Source: Cladorhizidae sp. MBARI D1340-BT2 (taxonomy: Eukaryota; Porifera; Demospongiae; Poecilosclerida; Cladorhizidae). Taken from it: DNA of 64,000 bases. The translations under genes were made by a program, and so were the position numbers. The notes under the pieces are model-generated. The model was not told the origin of the DNA, ran no database searches, and worked only from the letters and a program-made list of their open reading frames with translations. Shown here in pieces: positions 51,001 to 63,940 of the stretch. The stretch lies in the NCBI GenBank assembly GCA_028752905.1, contig JAQNBH010000013.1, positions 15,064,816 through 15,128,815 on the forward strand, in the 5' to 3' direction. Position 1 is the first letter of the stretch, and each line of letters starts with the position of its first letter.

Positions 51001-54000
51001 ACTTCACTGTAATGGACTTGCAAGATAGGTATCTCTCAGTGTTCTCTATCTTGAGCTAAACATGTTAGCTTCATAGATTCTCCACACTTCACTGAATAGA
51101 CTTGATATATAGCTCTAAAGGTAGGCCTCTCTCTGTTCTCTCTCTTGATACCAAACATCCGTATATTCTGCATACATAGAATCACAAGATAGGTTTCTCT
51201 ATGTGTTCTCTATCTTGATGCTAAACAGGTTAGCTTCATAGATTCTCCACACTTCACTGTATAAACTTGATATATAGCTATTAAGATAGGTCTCTCCCTG
51301 TGCTCTCTGTTGATATCAAACATCCATAATATTCTGCACACTTCACTGTAATGGACTTGATATGATTCGAATGATAGGTTTCATTATGTGTTCTCTATCT
51401 TGATATTTGCCCTTATTTGGTCTATAATATGTTTCTCATTTCCCCCCCCCCAAAATCTTGTTATTTTGCCGTAAAGCTCATAACGTTTCTACACTTTACC
51501 CCAAAAAGATAATTTTTATATCACATGATAGCCCTTCTAATTATCTGTCTTTTGTACGTGCCAAAATTTTGAGTACTCTAAGTATTAGCAAGTTATGGTG
51601 ATTTGAAGTGGTAAGGTTTGCGATCTTTCCTGGCGTTTTCCAGTTGCCAAAGCGGTGGCCTGCCAGTGAAAAACCACTACATTTATTGATAATCTGTTGA
51701 CATGTTGCAGATAAGGGCCTTCTCTATCAGTTGACAAAATCTGGGACTTTGGTCTTGTTAATTAGGGCAGTTATGAATTGTACTCTTACTTGATGCTAAA
51801 CATGTTAGCTTCGTAGATTATCCACACTTCACTGAATAGACTTGATGTATAGCTATTAAGATAGGACTCTCTAAGTGCTCTCTCTTGATACCAAACATCC
51901 ATATATTCTGCACACTTCACTGTAATGGACTTGCAAGATAGGTATCTCTCAGTGTTCTCTATCTTGAGCTAAACATGTTAGCTTCATAGATTCTCCACAC
52001 TTCACTGAATAGACTTGATATATAGCTCTAAAGGTAGGCCTCTCTCTGTTCTCTCTCTTGATACCAAACATCCGTATATTCTGCATACATAGAATCACAA
52101 GATAGGTTTCTCTATGTGTTCTCTATCTTGATGCTAAACAGGTTAGCTTCATAGATTCTCCACACTTCACTGTATAAACTTGATATATAGCTATTAAGAT
52201 AGGTCTCTCCCTGTGCTCTCTGTTGATATCAAACATCCATAATATTCTGCACACTTCACTGTAATGGACTTGATATGATTCGAATGATAGGTTTCATTAT
52301 GTGTTCTCTATCTTGATATTTGCCCTTATTTGGTCTATAATATGTTTCTCATTTCCTCCCCCCCAAAATCTTGTTATTTTGCCGTAAAGCTCATAACGTT
52401 TCTACACTTTACCCCAAAAAGATAATTTTTATATCACATGATAGCCCTTCTAATTATCTGTCTTTTGTACGTGCCAAAATTTTGAGTACTCTAAGTATTA
52501 GCAAGTTATGGTGATTTGAATTGGTAAGGTTTGCGATCTTTCCTGGCGTTTTCCAGTTGCCAAAGCGGTGGCCTGCCAGTGAAAAACCACTACATTTATT
52601 GATAATCTGTTGACATGTTGCAGATAAGGGCCTTCTCTATCAGTTGACAAAATCTGGGACTTTGGTCTTGTTAATTAGGTCAGTTATGAATTGTACTCTT
52701 ACTTGATGCTAAACATGTTAGCTTCGTAGATTATCCACACTTCACTGAATAGACTTGATGTATAGCTATTAAGATAGGACTCTCTAAGTGCTCTCTCTTG
52801 ATACCAAACATCCATATATTCTGCACACTTCACTGTAATGGACTTGCAAGATAGGTATCTCTCAGTGTTCTCTATCTTGAGCTAAACATGTTAGCTTCAT
52901 AGATTCTCCACACTTCACTGAATAGACTTGATATATAGCTCTAAAGGTAGGCCTCTCTCTGTTCTCTCTCTTGATACCAAACATCCGTATATTCTGCATA
53001 CATAGAATGACAAGATAGGTTTCTCTATGTGTTCTCTATCTTGATGCTAAACAGGTTAGCTTCATAGATTCTCCACACTTCACTGTATAAACTTGATATA
53101 TAGCTATTAAGATAGGTCTCTCCCTGTGCTCTCTGTTGATATCAAACATCCATAATATTCTGCACACTTCACTGTAATGGACTTGATATGATTCGAATGA
53201 TAGGTTTCATTATGTGTTCTCTATCTTGATATTTGCCCTAATTTGGTCTATAATATGTTTCTCATTTCCCCCCCCCAAAATCTTGTTATTTTGCCGTAAA
53301 GCTCATAACTTTTCTACACTTTACCCAAAAAAGATAATTTTTATATCACCGGATAGCCCTTCTAATTATCTGTCTTTTGTACGTGCCAAAATTTTGAGTA
53401 CTCTAAGTATTAGCAAGGTATGGTGATTTGAAGTGGTAAGGTTTGCGATCTTTCCTGGCGTTTTCCAGTTGCCAAAGCGGTGGCCTGCCAGTGAAAAACC
53501 ACTACATTTATTGATAATCTGTTGACATGTTGCAGATAAGGGCCTTCTCTATCAGTTGACAAAATCTGGGACTTTGGTCTTGTTAATTAGGGCAGTTATG
53601 AATTGTACTCTTACTTGATGCTAAACATGTTAGCTTCGTAGATTATCCACACTTCACTGAATAGACTTGATGTATAGCTATTAAGATAGGACTCTCTAAG
53701 TGCTCTCTCTTGATACCAAACATCCATATATTCTGCACACTTCACTGTAATGGACTTGCAAGATAGGTATCTCTCAGTGTTCTCTATCTTGAGCTAAACA
53801 TGTTAGCTTCATAGATTCTCCACACTTCACTGAATAGACTTGATATATAGCTCTAAAGGTAGGCCTCTCTCTGTTCTCTCTCTTGATACCAAACATCCGT
53901 ATATTCTGCATACATAGAATCACAAGATAGGTTTCTCTATGTGTTCTCTATCTTGATGCTAAACAGGTTAGCTTCATAGATTCTCCACACTTCACTGTAT

Positions 54001-57000
54001 AAACTTGATATATAGCTATTAAGATAGGTCTCTCCCTGTGCTCTCTGTTGATATCAAACATCCATAATACTCTGCACACTTCACTGTAATGGACTTGATA
54101 TGATTCGAATGATAGGTTTCATTATGTGTTCTCTATCTAGATATTTGCCCTAATTTGGTCTATAATATGTTTCTCATTTCCCCCCCAAAAATCTTGTTAT
54201 TTTGCCGTAAAGCTCATAACTTTTCTACACTTTACCTAAAAAAGATAATTTTTATATCACCGGATAGCCCTTCTAATTATCTGTCTTTTGTACGTGCCAA
54301 AATTTTGAGTACTCTAAGTATTAGCAAGTTATGGTGATTTGAAGTGGTAAGGTTTGCGATCTTTCCTGGCGTTTTCCAGTTGCCAAAGCGGTGGCCTGCC
54401 AGTGAAAAACCACTACATTTATTGATAATCTGTTGACATGTTGCAGATAAGGGCCTTCTCTATCAGTTGACAAAATCTGGGACTTTGGTCTTGTTAATTA
54501 GGGCAGTTATGAATTGTACTCTTACTTGATGCTAAACATGTTAGCTTCGTAGATTATCCACACTTCACTGAATAGACTTGATGTATAGCTATTAAGATAG
54601 GACTCTCTAAGTGCTCTCTCTTGATACCAAACATCCATATATTCTGCACACTTCACTGTAATGGACTTGCAAGATAGGTATCTCTCAGTGTTCTCTATCT
54701 TGAGCTAAACATGTTAGCTTCATAGATTCTCCACACTTCACTGAATAGACTTGATATATAGCTCTAAAGGTAGGCCTCTCTCTGTTCTCTCTCTTGATAC
54801 CAAACATCCGTATATTCTGCATACATAGAATCACAAGATAGGTTTCTCTATGTGTTCTCTATCTTGATGCTAAACAGGTTAGCTTCATAGATTCTCCACA
54901 CTTCACTGTATAAACTTGATATATAGCTATTAAGATAGGTCTCTCCCTGTGCTCTCTGTTGATATCAAACATCCATAATATTCTGCACACTTCACTGTAA
55001 TGGACTTGATATGATTCGAATGATAGGTTTCATTATGTGTTCTCTATCTTGATATTTGCCCTAATTTGGTCTATAATATGTTTCTCATTTCCCCCCCAAA
55101 AATCTTGTTATTTTGCCGTAAAGCTCATAACTTTTCTACACTTTACCCAAAAAAGATAATTTTTATATCACCGGATAGCCCTTCTAATTATCTGTCTTTT
55201 GTACGTGCCAAAATTTTGAGTACTCTAAGTATTAGCAAGGTATGGTGATTTGAAGTGGTAAGGTTTGCGATCTTTCCTGGCGTTTTCCAGTTGCCAAAGC
55301 GGTGGCCTGCCAGTGAAAAACCACTACATTTATTGATAATCTGTTGACATGTTGCAGATAAGGGCCTTCTCTATCAGTTGACAAAATCTGGGACTTTGGT
55401 CTTGTTAATTAGGGCAGTTATGAATTGTACTCTTACTTGATGCTAAACATGTTAGCTTCGTAGATTATCCACACTTCACTGAATAGACTTGATGTATAGC
55501 TATTAAGATAGGACTCTCTAAGTGCTCTCTCTTGATACCAAACATCCATATATTCTGCACACTTCACTGTAATGGACTTGCAAGATAGGTATCTCTCAGT
55601 GTTCTCTATCTTGAGCTAAACATGTTAGCTTCATAGATTCTCCACACTTCACTGAATAGACTTGATATATAGCTCTAAAGGTAGGCCTCTCTCTGTTCTC
55701 TCTCTTGATACCAAACATCCGTATATTCTGCATACATAGAATCACAAGATAGGTTTCTCTATGTGTTCTCTATCTTGATGCTAAACAGGTTAGCTTCATA
55801 GATTCTCCACACTTCACTGTATAAACTTGATATATAGCTATTAAGATAGGTCTCTCCCTGTGCTCTCTGTTGATATCAAACATCCATAATATTCTGCACA
55901 CTTCACTGTAATGGACTTGATATGATTCGAATGATAGGTTTCATTATGTGTTCTCTATCTTGATATTTGCCCTAATTTGGTCTATAATATGTTTCTCATT
56001 TCCCCCCCAAAAATCTTGTTATTTTGCCGTAAAGCTCATAACTTTTCTACACTTTACCCAAAAAAGATAATTTTTATATCACCGGATAGCCCTTCTAATT
56101 ATCTGTCTTTTGTACGTGCCAAAATTTTGAGTACTCTAAGTATTAGCAAGGTATGGTGATTTGAAGTGGTAAGGTTTGCGATCTTTCCTGGCGTTTTCCA
56201 GTTGCCAAAGCGGTGGCCTGCCAGTGAAAAACCACTACATTTATTGATAATCTGTTGACATGTTGCAGATAAGGGCCTTCTCTATCAGTTGACAAAATCT
56301 GGGACTTTGGTCTTGTTAATTAGGGCAGTTATGAATTGTACTCTTACTTGATGCTAAACATGTTAGCTTCGTAGATTATCCACACTTCACTGAATAGACT
56401 TGATGTATAGCTATTAAGATAGGACTCTCTAAGTGCTCTCTCTTGACACCAAACATCCATATATTCTGCACACTTCACTGTAATGGACTTGCAAGATAGG
56501 TATCTCTCAGTGTTCTCTATCTTGAGCTAAACATGTTAGCTTCATAGATTCTCCACACTTCACTGAATAGACTTGATATATAGCTCTAAAGGTAGGCCTC
56601 TCTCTGTTCTCTCTCTTGATACCAAACATCCGTATATTCTGCATACATAGAATCACAAGATAGGTTTCTCTATGTGTTCTCTATCTTGATGCTAAACAGG
56701 TTAGCTTCATAGATTCTCCACACTTCACTGTATAAACTTGATATATAGCTATTAAGATAGGTCTCTCCCTGTGCTCTCTGTTGATATCAAACATCCATAA
56801 TATTCTGCACACTTCACTGTAATGGACTTGATATGATTCGAATGATAGGTTTCATTATGTGTTCTCTATCTAGATATTTGCCCTAATTTGGTCTATGTAT
56901 AAACTTGATATATAGCTATTAAGATAGGTCTCTCCCTGTGCTCTCTGTTGATATCAAACATCCATAATATTCTGCACACTTCACTGTAATGGACTTGATA

Positions 57001-57036
57001 TGATTCGAATGATAGGTTTCATTATGTGTTCTCTAT
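45018..57036. repeat. Array block 14: monomers U47-U59 (X T P Q Q S S S S R P R R*)
   Basis: Thirteen monomers, the longest stretch here without a 167-bp duplication, starting at 45018, 45932, 46842, 47753, 48664, 49575, 50487, 51399, 52312, 53225, 54137, 55048 and 55959. U47 is intermediate: ACCCAAAA with CACCGG but CAAGTTATGG, plus a three-base insertion giving CTATAATAATATG and a GCCATAAAG change. U50 has GTCGTAAAG. U52-U55 are four S monomers in a row with C-tracts of 9, 9, 10 and an interrupted CCTC7. From U56 on the block is R and P. Confidence 0.83.
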
Positions 57037-57062
57037 CTAGATATTTGCCCTAATTTGGTCTA
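56896..57062. repeat. 167-bp tandem duplication no. 14 (second copy)
   Basis: Same breakpoints. First duplication after a 12-kb stretch without one. Lies between R monomer U59 and P monomer U60. Confidence 0.93.
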
Positions 57063-59936
57063 TAATATGTTTCTCATTTCCCCCCCAAAAATCTTGTTAT
57101 TTTGCCGTAAAGCTCATAACTTTTCTACACTTTACCTAAAAAAGATAATTTTTATATCACCGGATAGCCCTTCTAATTATCTGTCTTTTGTACGTGCCAA
57201 AATTTTGAGTACTCTAAGTATTAGCAAGTTATGGTGATTTGAAGTGGTAAGGTTTGCGATCTTTCCTGGCGTTTTCCAGTTGCCAAAGCGGTGGCCTGCC
57301 AGTGAAAAACCACTACATTTATTGATAATCTGTTGACATGTTGCAGATAAGGGCCTTCTCTATCAGTTGACAAAATCTGGGACTTTGGTCTTGTTAATTA
57401 GGGCAGTTATGAATTGTACTCTTACTTGATGCTAAACATGTTAGCTTCGTAGATTATCCACACTTCACTGAATAGACTTGATGTATAGCTATTAAGATAG
57501 GACTCTCTAAGTGCTCTCTCTTGATACCAAACATCCATATATTCTGCACACTTCACTGTAATGGACTTGCAAGATAGGTATCTCTCAGTGTTCTCTATCT
57601 TGAGCTAAACATGTTAGCTTCATAGATTCTCCACACTTCACTGAATAGACTTGATATATAGCTCTAAAGGTAGGCCTCTCTCTGTTCTCTCTCTTGATAC
57701 CAAACATCCGTATATTCTGCATACATAGAATCACAAGATAGGTTTCTCTATGTGTTCTCTATCTTGATGCTAAACAGGTTAGCTTCATAGATTCTCCACA
57801 CTTCACTGTATAAACTTGATATATAGCTATTAAGATAGGTCTCTCCCTGTGCTCTCTGTTGATATCAAACATCCATAATATTCTGCACACTTCACTGTAA
57901 TGGACTTGATATGATTCGAATGATAGGTTTCATTATGTGTTCTCTATCTAGATATTTGCCCTAATTTGGTCTATAATATGTTTCTCATTTCCCCCCCAAA
58001 AATCTTGTTATTTTGCCGTAAAGCTCATAACTTTTCTACACTTTACCTAAAAAAGATAATTTTTATATCACCGGATAGCCCTTCTAATTATCTGTCTTTT
58101 GTACGTGCCAAAATTTTGAGTACTCTAAGTATTAGCAAGGTATGGTGATTTGAAGTGGTAAGGTTTGCGATCTTTCCTGGCGTTTTCCAGTTGCCAAAGC
58201 GGTGGCCTGCCAGTGAAAAACCACTACATTTATTGATAATCTGTTGACATGTTGCAGATAAGGGCCTTCTCTATCAGTTGACAAAATCTGGGACTTTGGT
58301 CTTGTTAATTAGGGCAGTTATGAATTGTACTCTTACTTGATGCTAAACATGTTAGCTTCGTAGATTATCCACACTTCACTGAATAGACTTGATGTATAGC
58401 TATTAAGATAGGACTCTCTAAGTGCTCTCTCTTGATACCAAACATCCATATATTCTGCACACTTCACTGTAATGGACTTGCAAGATAGGTATCTCTCAGT
58501 GTTCTCTATCTTGAGCTAAACATGTTAGCTTCATAGATTCTCCACACTTCACTGAATAGACTTGATATATAGCTCTAAAGGTAGGCCTCTCTCTGTTCTC
58601 TCTCTTGATACCAAACATCCGTATATTCTGCATACATAGAATCACAAGATAGGTTTCTCTATGTGTTCTCTATCTTGATGCTAAACAGGTTAGCTTCATA
58701 GATTCTCCACACTTCACTGTATAAACTTGATATATAGCTATTAAGATAGGTCTCTCCCTGTGCTCTCTGTTGATATCAAACATCCATAATATTCTGCACA
58801 CTTCACTGTAATGGACTTGATATGATTCGAATGATAGGTTTCATTATGTGTTCTCTATCTTGATATTTGCCCTAATTTGGTCTATAATATGTTTCTCATT
58901 TCCCCCCCAAAAATCTTGTTATTTTGCCGTAAAGCTCATAACTTTTCTACACTTTACCCAAAAAAGATAATTTTTATATCACCGGATAGCCCTTCTAATT
59001 ATCTGTCTTTTGTACGTGCCAAAATTTTGAGTACTCTAAGTATTAGCAAGGTATGGTGATTTGAAGTGGTAAGGTTTGCGATCTTTCCTGGCGTTTTCCA
59101 GTTGCCAAAGCGGTGGCCTGCCAGTGAAAAACCACTACATTTATTGATAATCTGTTGACATGTTGCAGATAAGGGCCTTCTCTATCAGTTGACAAAATCT
59201 GGGACTTTGGTCTTGTTAATTAGGGCAGTTATGAATTGTACTCTTACTTGATGCTAAACATGTTAGCTTCGTAGATTATCCACACTTCACTGAATAGACT
59301 TGATGTATAGCTATTAAGATAGGACTCTCTAAGTGCTCTCTCTTGATACCAAACATCCATATATTCTGCACACTTCACTGTAATGGACTTGCAAGATAGG
59401 TATCTCTCAGTGTTCTCTATCTTGAGCTAAACATGTTAGCTTCATAGATTCTCCACACTTCACTGAATAGACTTGATATATAGCTCTAAAGGTAGGCCTC
59501 TCTCTGTTCTCTCTCTTGATACCAAACATCCGTATATTCTGCATACATAGAATCACAAGATAGGTTTCTCTATGTGTTCTCTATCTTGATGCTAAACAGG
59601 TTAGCTTCATAGATTCTCCACACTTCACTGTATAAACTTGATATATAGCTATTAAGATAGGTCTCTCCCTGTGCTCTCTGTTGATATCAAACATCCATAA
59701 TATTCTGCACACTTCACTGTAATGGACTTGATATGATTCGAATGATAGGTTTCATTATGTGTTCTCTATCTAGATATTTGCCCTAATTTGGTCTATGTAT
59801 AAACTTGATATATAGCTATTAAGATAGGTCTCTCCCTGTGCTCTCTGTTGATATCAAACATCCATAATATTCTGCACACTTCACTGTAATGGACTTGATA
59901 TGATTCGAATGATAGGTTTCATTATGTGTTCTCTAT
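57037..59936. repeat. Array block 15: monomers U60-U62 (P P/R R*), 2900 bp
   Basis: Three monomers starting at 57037, 57948 and 58859. U61 starts as P (CTAGATATT, ACCTAAAA) and switches to R by CAAGGTATGG near 58140. U62 is R with CTTGATATT, the right-hand form of R. Confidence 0.85.
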
Positions 59937-59962
59937 CTAGATATTTGCCCTAATTTGGTCTA
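59796..59962. repeat. 167-bp tandem duplication no. 15 (second copy)
   Basis: Same breakpoints. Lies between R monomer U62 and hybrid P/R monomer U63. Confidence 0.93.
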
Positions 59963-62836
59963 TAATATGTTTCTCATTTCCCCCCCAAAAATCTTGTTAT
60001 TTTGCCGTAAAGCTCATAACTTTTCTACACTTTACCTAAAAAAGATAATTTTTATATCACCGGATAGCCCTTCTAATTATCTGTCTTTTGTACGTGCCAA
60101 AATTTTGAGTACTCTAAGTATTAGCAAGGTATGGTGATTTGAAGTGGTAAGGTTTGCGATCTTTCCTGGCGTTTTCCAGTTGCCAAAGCGGTGGCCTGCC
60201 AGTGAAAAACCACTACATTTATTGATAATCTGTTGACATGTTGCAGATAAGGGCCTTCTCTATCAGTTGACAAAATCTGGGACTTTGGTCTTGTTAATTA
60301 GGGCAGTTATGAATTGTACTCTTACTTGATGCTAAACATGTTAGCTTCGTAGATTATCCACACTTCACTGAATAGACTTGATGTATAGCTATTAAGATAG
60401 GACTCTCTAAGTGCTCTCTCTTGATACCAAACATCCATATATTCTGCACACTTCACTGTAATGGACTTGCAAGATAGGTATCTCTCAGTGTTCTCTATCT
60501 TGAGCTAAACATGTTAGCTTCATAGATTCTCCACACTTCACTGAATAGACTTGATATATAGCTCTAAAGGTAGGCCTCTCTCTGTTCTCTCTCTTGATAC
60601 CAAACATCCGTATATTCTGCATACATAGAATCACAAGATAGGTTTCTCTATGTGTTCTCTATCTTGATGCTAAACAGGTTAGCTTCATAGATTCTCCACA
60701 CTTCACTGTATAAACTTGATATATAGCTATTAAGATAGGTCTCTCCCTGTGCTCTCTGTTGATATCAAACATCCATAATATTCTGCACACTTCACTGTAA
60801 TGGACTTGATATGATTCGAATGATAGGTTTCATTATGTGTTCTCTATCTTGATATTTGCCCTAATTTGGTCTATAATATGTTTCTCATTTCCCCCCCAAA
60901 AATCTTGTTATTTTGCCGTAAAGCTCATAACTTTTCTACACTTTACCCAAAAAAGATAATTTTTATATCACCGGATAGCCCTTCTAATTATCTGTCTTTT
61001 GTACGTGCCAAAATTTTGAGTACTCTAAGTATTAGCAAGGTATGGTGATTTGAAGTGGTAAGGTTTGCGATCTTTCCTGGCGTTTTCCAGTTGCCAAAGC
61101 GGTGGCCTGCCAGTGAAAAACCACTACATTTATTGATAATCTGTTGACATGTTGCAGATAAGGGCCTTCTCTATCAGTTGACAAAATCTGGGACTTTGGT
61201 CTTGTTAATTAGGGCAGTTATGAATTGTACTCTTACTTGATGCTAAACATGTTAGCTTCGTAGATTATCCACACTTCACTGAATAGACTTGATGTATAGC
61301 TATTAAGATAGGACTCTCTAAGTGCTCTCTCTTGATACCAAACATCCATATATTCTGCACACTTCACTGTAATGGACTTGCAAGATAGGTATCTCTCAGT
61401 GTTCTCTATCTTGAGCTAAACATGTTAGCTTCATAGATTCTCCACACTTCACTGAATAGACTTGATATATAGCTCTAAAGGTAGGCCTCTCTCTGTTCTC
61501 TCTCTTGATACCAAACATCCGTATATTCTGCATACATAGAATCACAAGATAGGTTTCTCTATGTGTTCTCTATCTTGATGCTAAACAGGTTAGCTTCATA
61601 GATTCTCCACACTTCACTGTATAAACTTGATATATAGCTATTAAGATAGGTCTCTCCCTGTGCTCTCTGTTGATATCAAACATCCATAATATTCTGCACA
61701 CTTCACTGTAATGGACTTGATATGATTCGAATGATAGGTTTCATTATGTGTTCTCTATCTTGATATTTGCCCTAATTTGGTCTATAATATGTTTCTCATT
61801 TCCCCCCCAAAAATCTTGTTATTTTGCCGTAAAGCTCATAACTTTTCTACACTTTACCCAAAAAAGATAATTTTTATATCACCGGATAGCCCTTCTAATT
61901 ATCTGTCTTTTGTACGTGCCAAAATTTTGAGTACTCTAAGTATTAGCAAGGTATGGTGATTTGAAGTGGTAAGGTTTGCGATCTTTCCTGGCGTTTTCCA
62001 GTTGCCAAAGCGGTGGCCTGCCAGTGAAAAACCACTACATTTATTGATAATCTGTTGACATGTTGCAGATAAGGGCCTTCTCTATCAGTTGACAAAATCT
62101 GGGACTTTGGTCTTGTTAATTAGGGCAGTTATGAATTGTACTCTTACTTGATGCTAAACATGTTAGCTTCGTAGATTATCCACACTTCACTGAATAGACT
62201 TGATGTATAGCTATTAAGATAGGACTCTCTAAGTGCTCTCTCTTGATACCAAACATCCATATATTCTGCACACTTCACTGTAATGGACTTGCAAGATAGG
62301 TATCTCTCAGTGTTCTCTATCTTGAGCTAAACATGTTAGCTTCATAGATTCTCCACACTTCACTGAATAGACTTGATATATAGCTCTAAAGGTAGGCCTC
62401 TCTCTGTTCTCTCTCTTGATACCAAACATCCGTATATTCTGCATACATAGAATCACAAGATAGGTTTCTCTATGTGTTCTCTATCTTGATGCTAAACAGG
62501 TTAGCTTCATAGATTCTCCACACTTCACTGTATAAACTTGATATATAGCTATTAAGATAGGTCTCTCCCTGTGCTCTCTGTTGATATCAAACATCCATAA
62601 TATTCTGCACACTTCACTGTAATGGACTTGATATGATTCGAATGATAGGTTTCATTATGTGTTCTCTATCTAGATATTTGCCCTAATTTGGTCTATGTAT
62701 AAACTTGATATATAGCTATTAAGATAGGTCTCTCCCTGTGCTCTCTGTTGATATCAAACATCCATAATATTCTGCACACTTCACTGTAATGGACTTGATA
62801 TGATTCGAATGATAGGTTTCATTATGTGTTCTCTAT
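59937..62836. repeat. Array block 16: monomers U63-U65 (P/R R R*), 2900 bp
   Basis: Three monomers starting at 59937, 60848 and 61759. The first is a P/R hybrid of the U61 kind, and the next two are R with CTTGATATT. It has the length of block 15 with the types shifted by one. Confidence 0.85.
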
Positions 62837-62862
62837 CTAGATATTTGCCCTAATTTGGTCTA
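62696..62862. repeat. 167-bp tandem duplication no. 16 (second copy)
   Basis: Same breakpoints. Lies between R monomer U65 and hybrid P/R monomer U66. Confidence 0.93.
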
Positions 62863-63914
62863 TAATATGTTTCTCATTTCCCCCCCAAAAATCTTGTTAT
62901 TTTGCCGTAAAGCTCATAACTTTTCTACACTTTACCTAAAAAAGATAATTTTTATATCACCGGATAGCCCTTCTAATTATCTGTCTTTTGTAATTGCCAA
63001 AATTTTGAGTACTCTAAGTATTAGCAAGGTATGGTGATTTGAAGTGGTAAGGTTTGCGATCTTTCCTGGCGTTTTCCAGTTGCCAAAGCGGTGGCCTGCC
63101 AGTGAAAAACCACTACATTTATTGATAATCTGTTGACATGTTGCAGATAAGGGCCTTCTCTATCAGTTGACAAAATCTGGGACTTTGGTCTTGTTAATTA
63201 GGGCAGTTATGAATTGTACTCTTACTTGATGCTAAACATGTTAGCTTCGTAGATTATCCACACTTCACTGAATAGACTTGATGTATAGCTATTAAGATAG
63301 GACTCTCTAAGTGCTCTCTCTTGATACCAAACATCCATATATTCTGCACACTTCACTGTAATGGACTTGCAAGATAGGTATCTCTCAGTGTTCTCTATCT
63401 TGAGCTAAACATGTTAGCTTCATAGATTCTCCACACTTCACTGAATAGACTTGATATATAGCTCTAAAGGTAGGCCTCTCTCTGTTCTCTCTCTTGATAC
63501 CAAACATCCGTATATTCTGCATACATAGAATCACAAGATAGGTTTCTCTATGTGTTCTCTATCTTGATGCTAAACAGGTTAGCTTCATAGATTCTCCACA
63601 CTTCACTGTATAAACTTGATATATAGCTATTAAGATAGGTCTCTCCCTGTGCTCTCTGTTGATATCAAACATCCATAATATTCTGCACACTTCACTGTAA
63701 TGGACTTGATATGATTCGAATGATAGGTTTCATTATGTCTTCTCTATCTAGATATTTGCCCTAATTTGGTCTATGTATAAACTTGATATATAGCTATTAA
63801 GATAGGTCTCTCCCTGTGCTCTCTGTTGATATCAAACATCCATAATATTCTGCACACTTCACTGTAATGGACTTGATATGATTCGAATGATAGGTTTCAT
63901 TATGTGTTCTCTAT
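62837..63914. repeat. Array block 17: monomer U66 (P/R*), 1078 bp
   Basis: A single hybrid monomer followed directly by a duplication, the only case in the window where two duplications are one monomer apart. It has a private GTAATTGCC near 62990 where all others have GTACGTGCC, and GTCTTCTCT near 63740. Confidence 0.86.
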
Positions 63915-63940
63915 CTAGATATTTGCCCTAATTTGGTCTA
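63774..63940. repeat. 167-bp tandem duplication no. 17 (second copy)
   Basis: Same breakpoints. The first copy upstream has GTCTTCTCT, which this copy does not share. Lies between hybrid U66 and the partial monomer U67. Confidence 0.92.
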
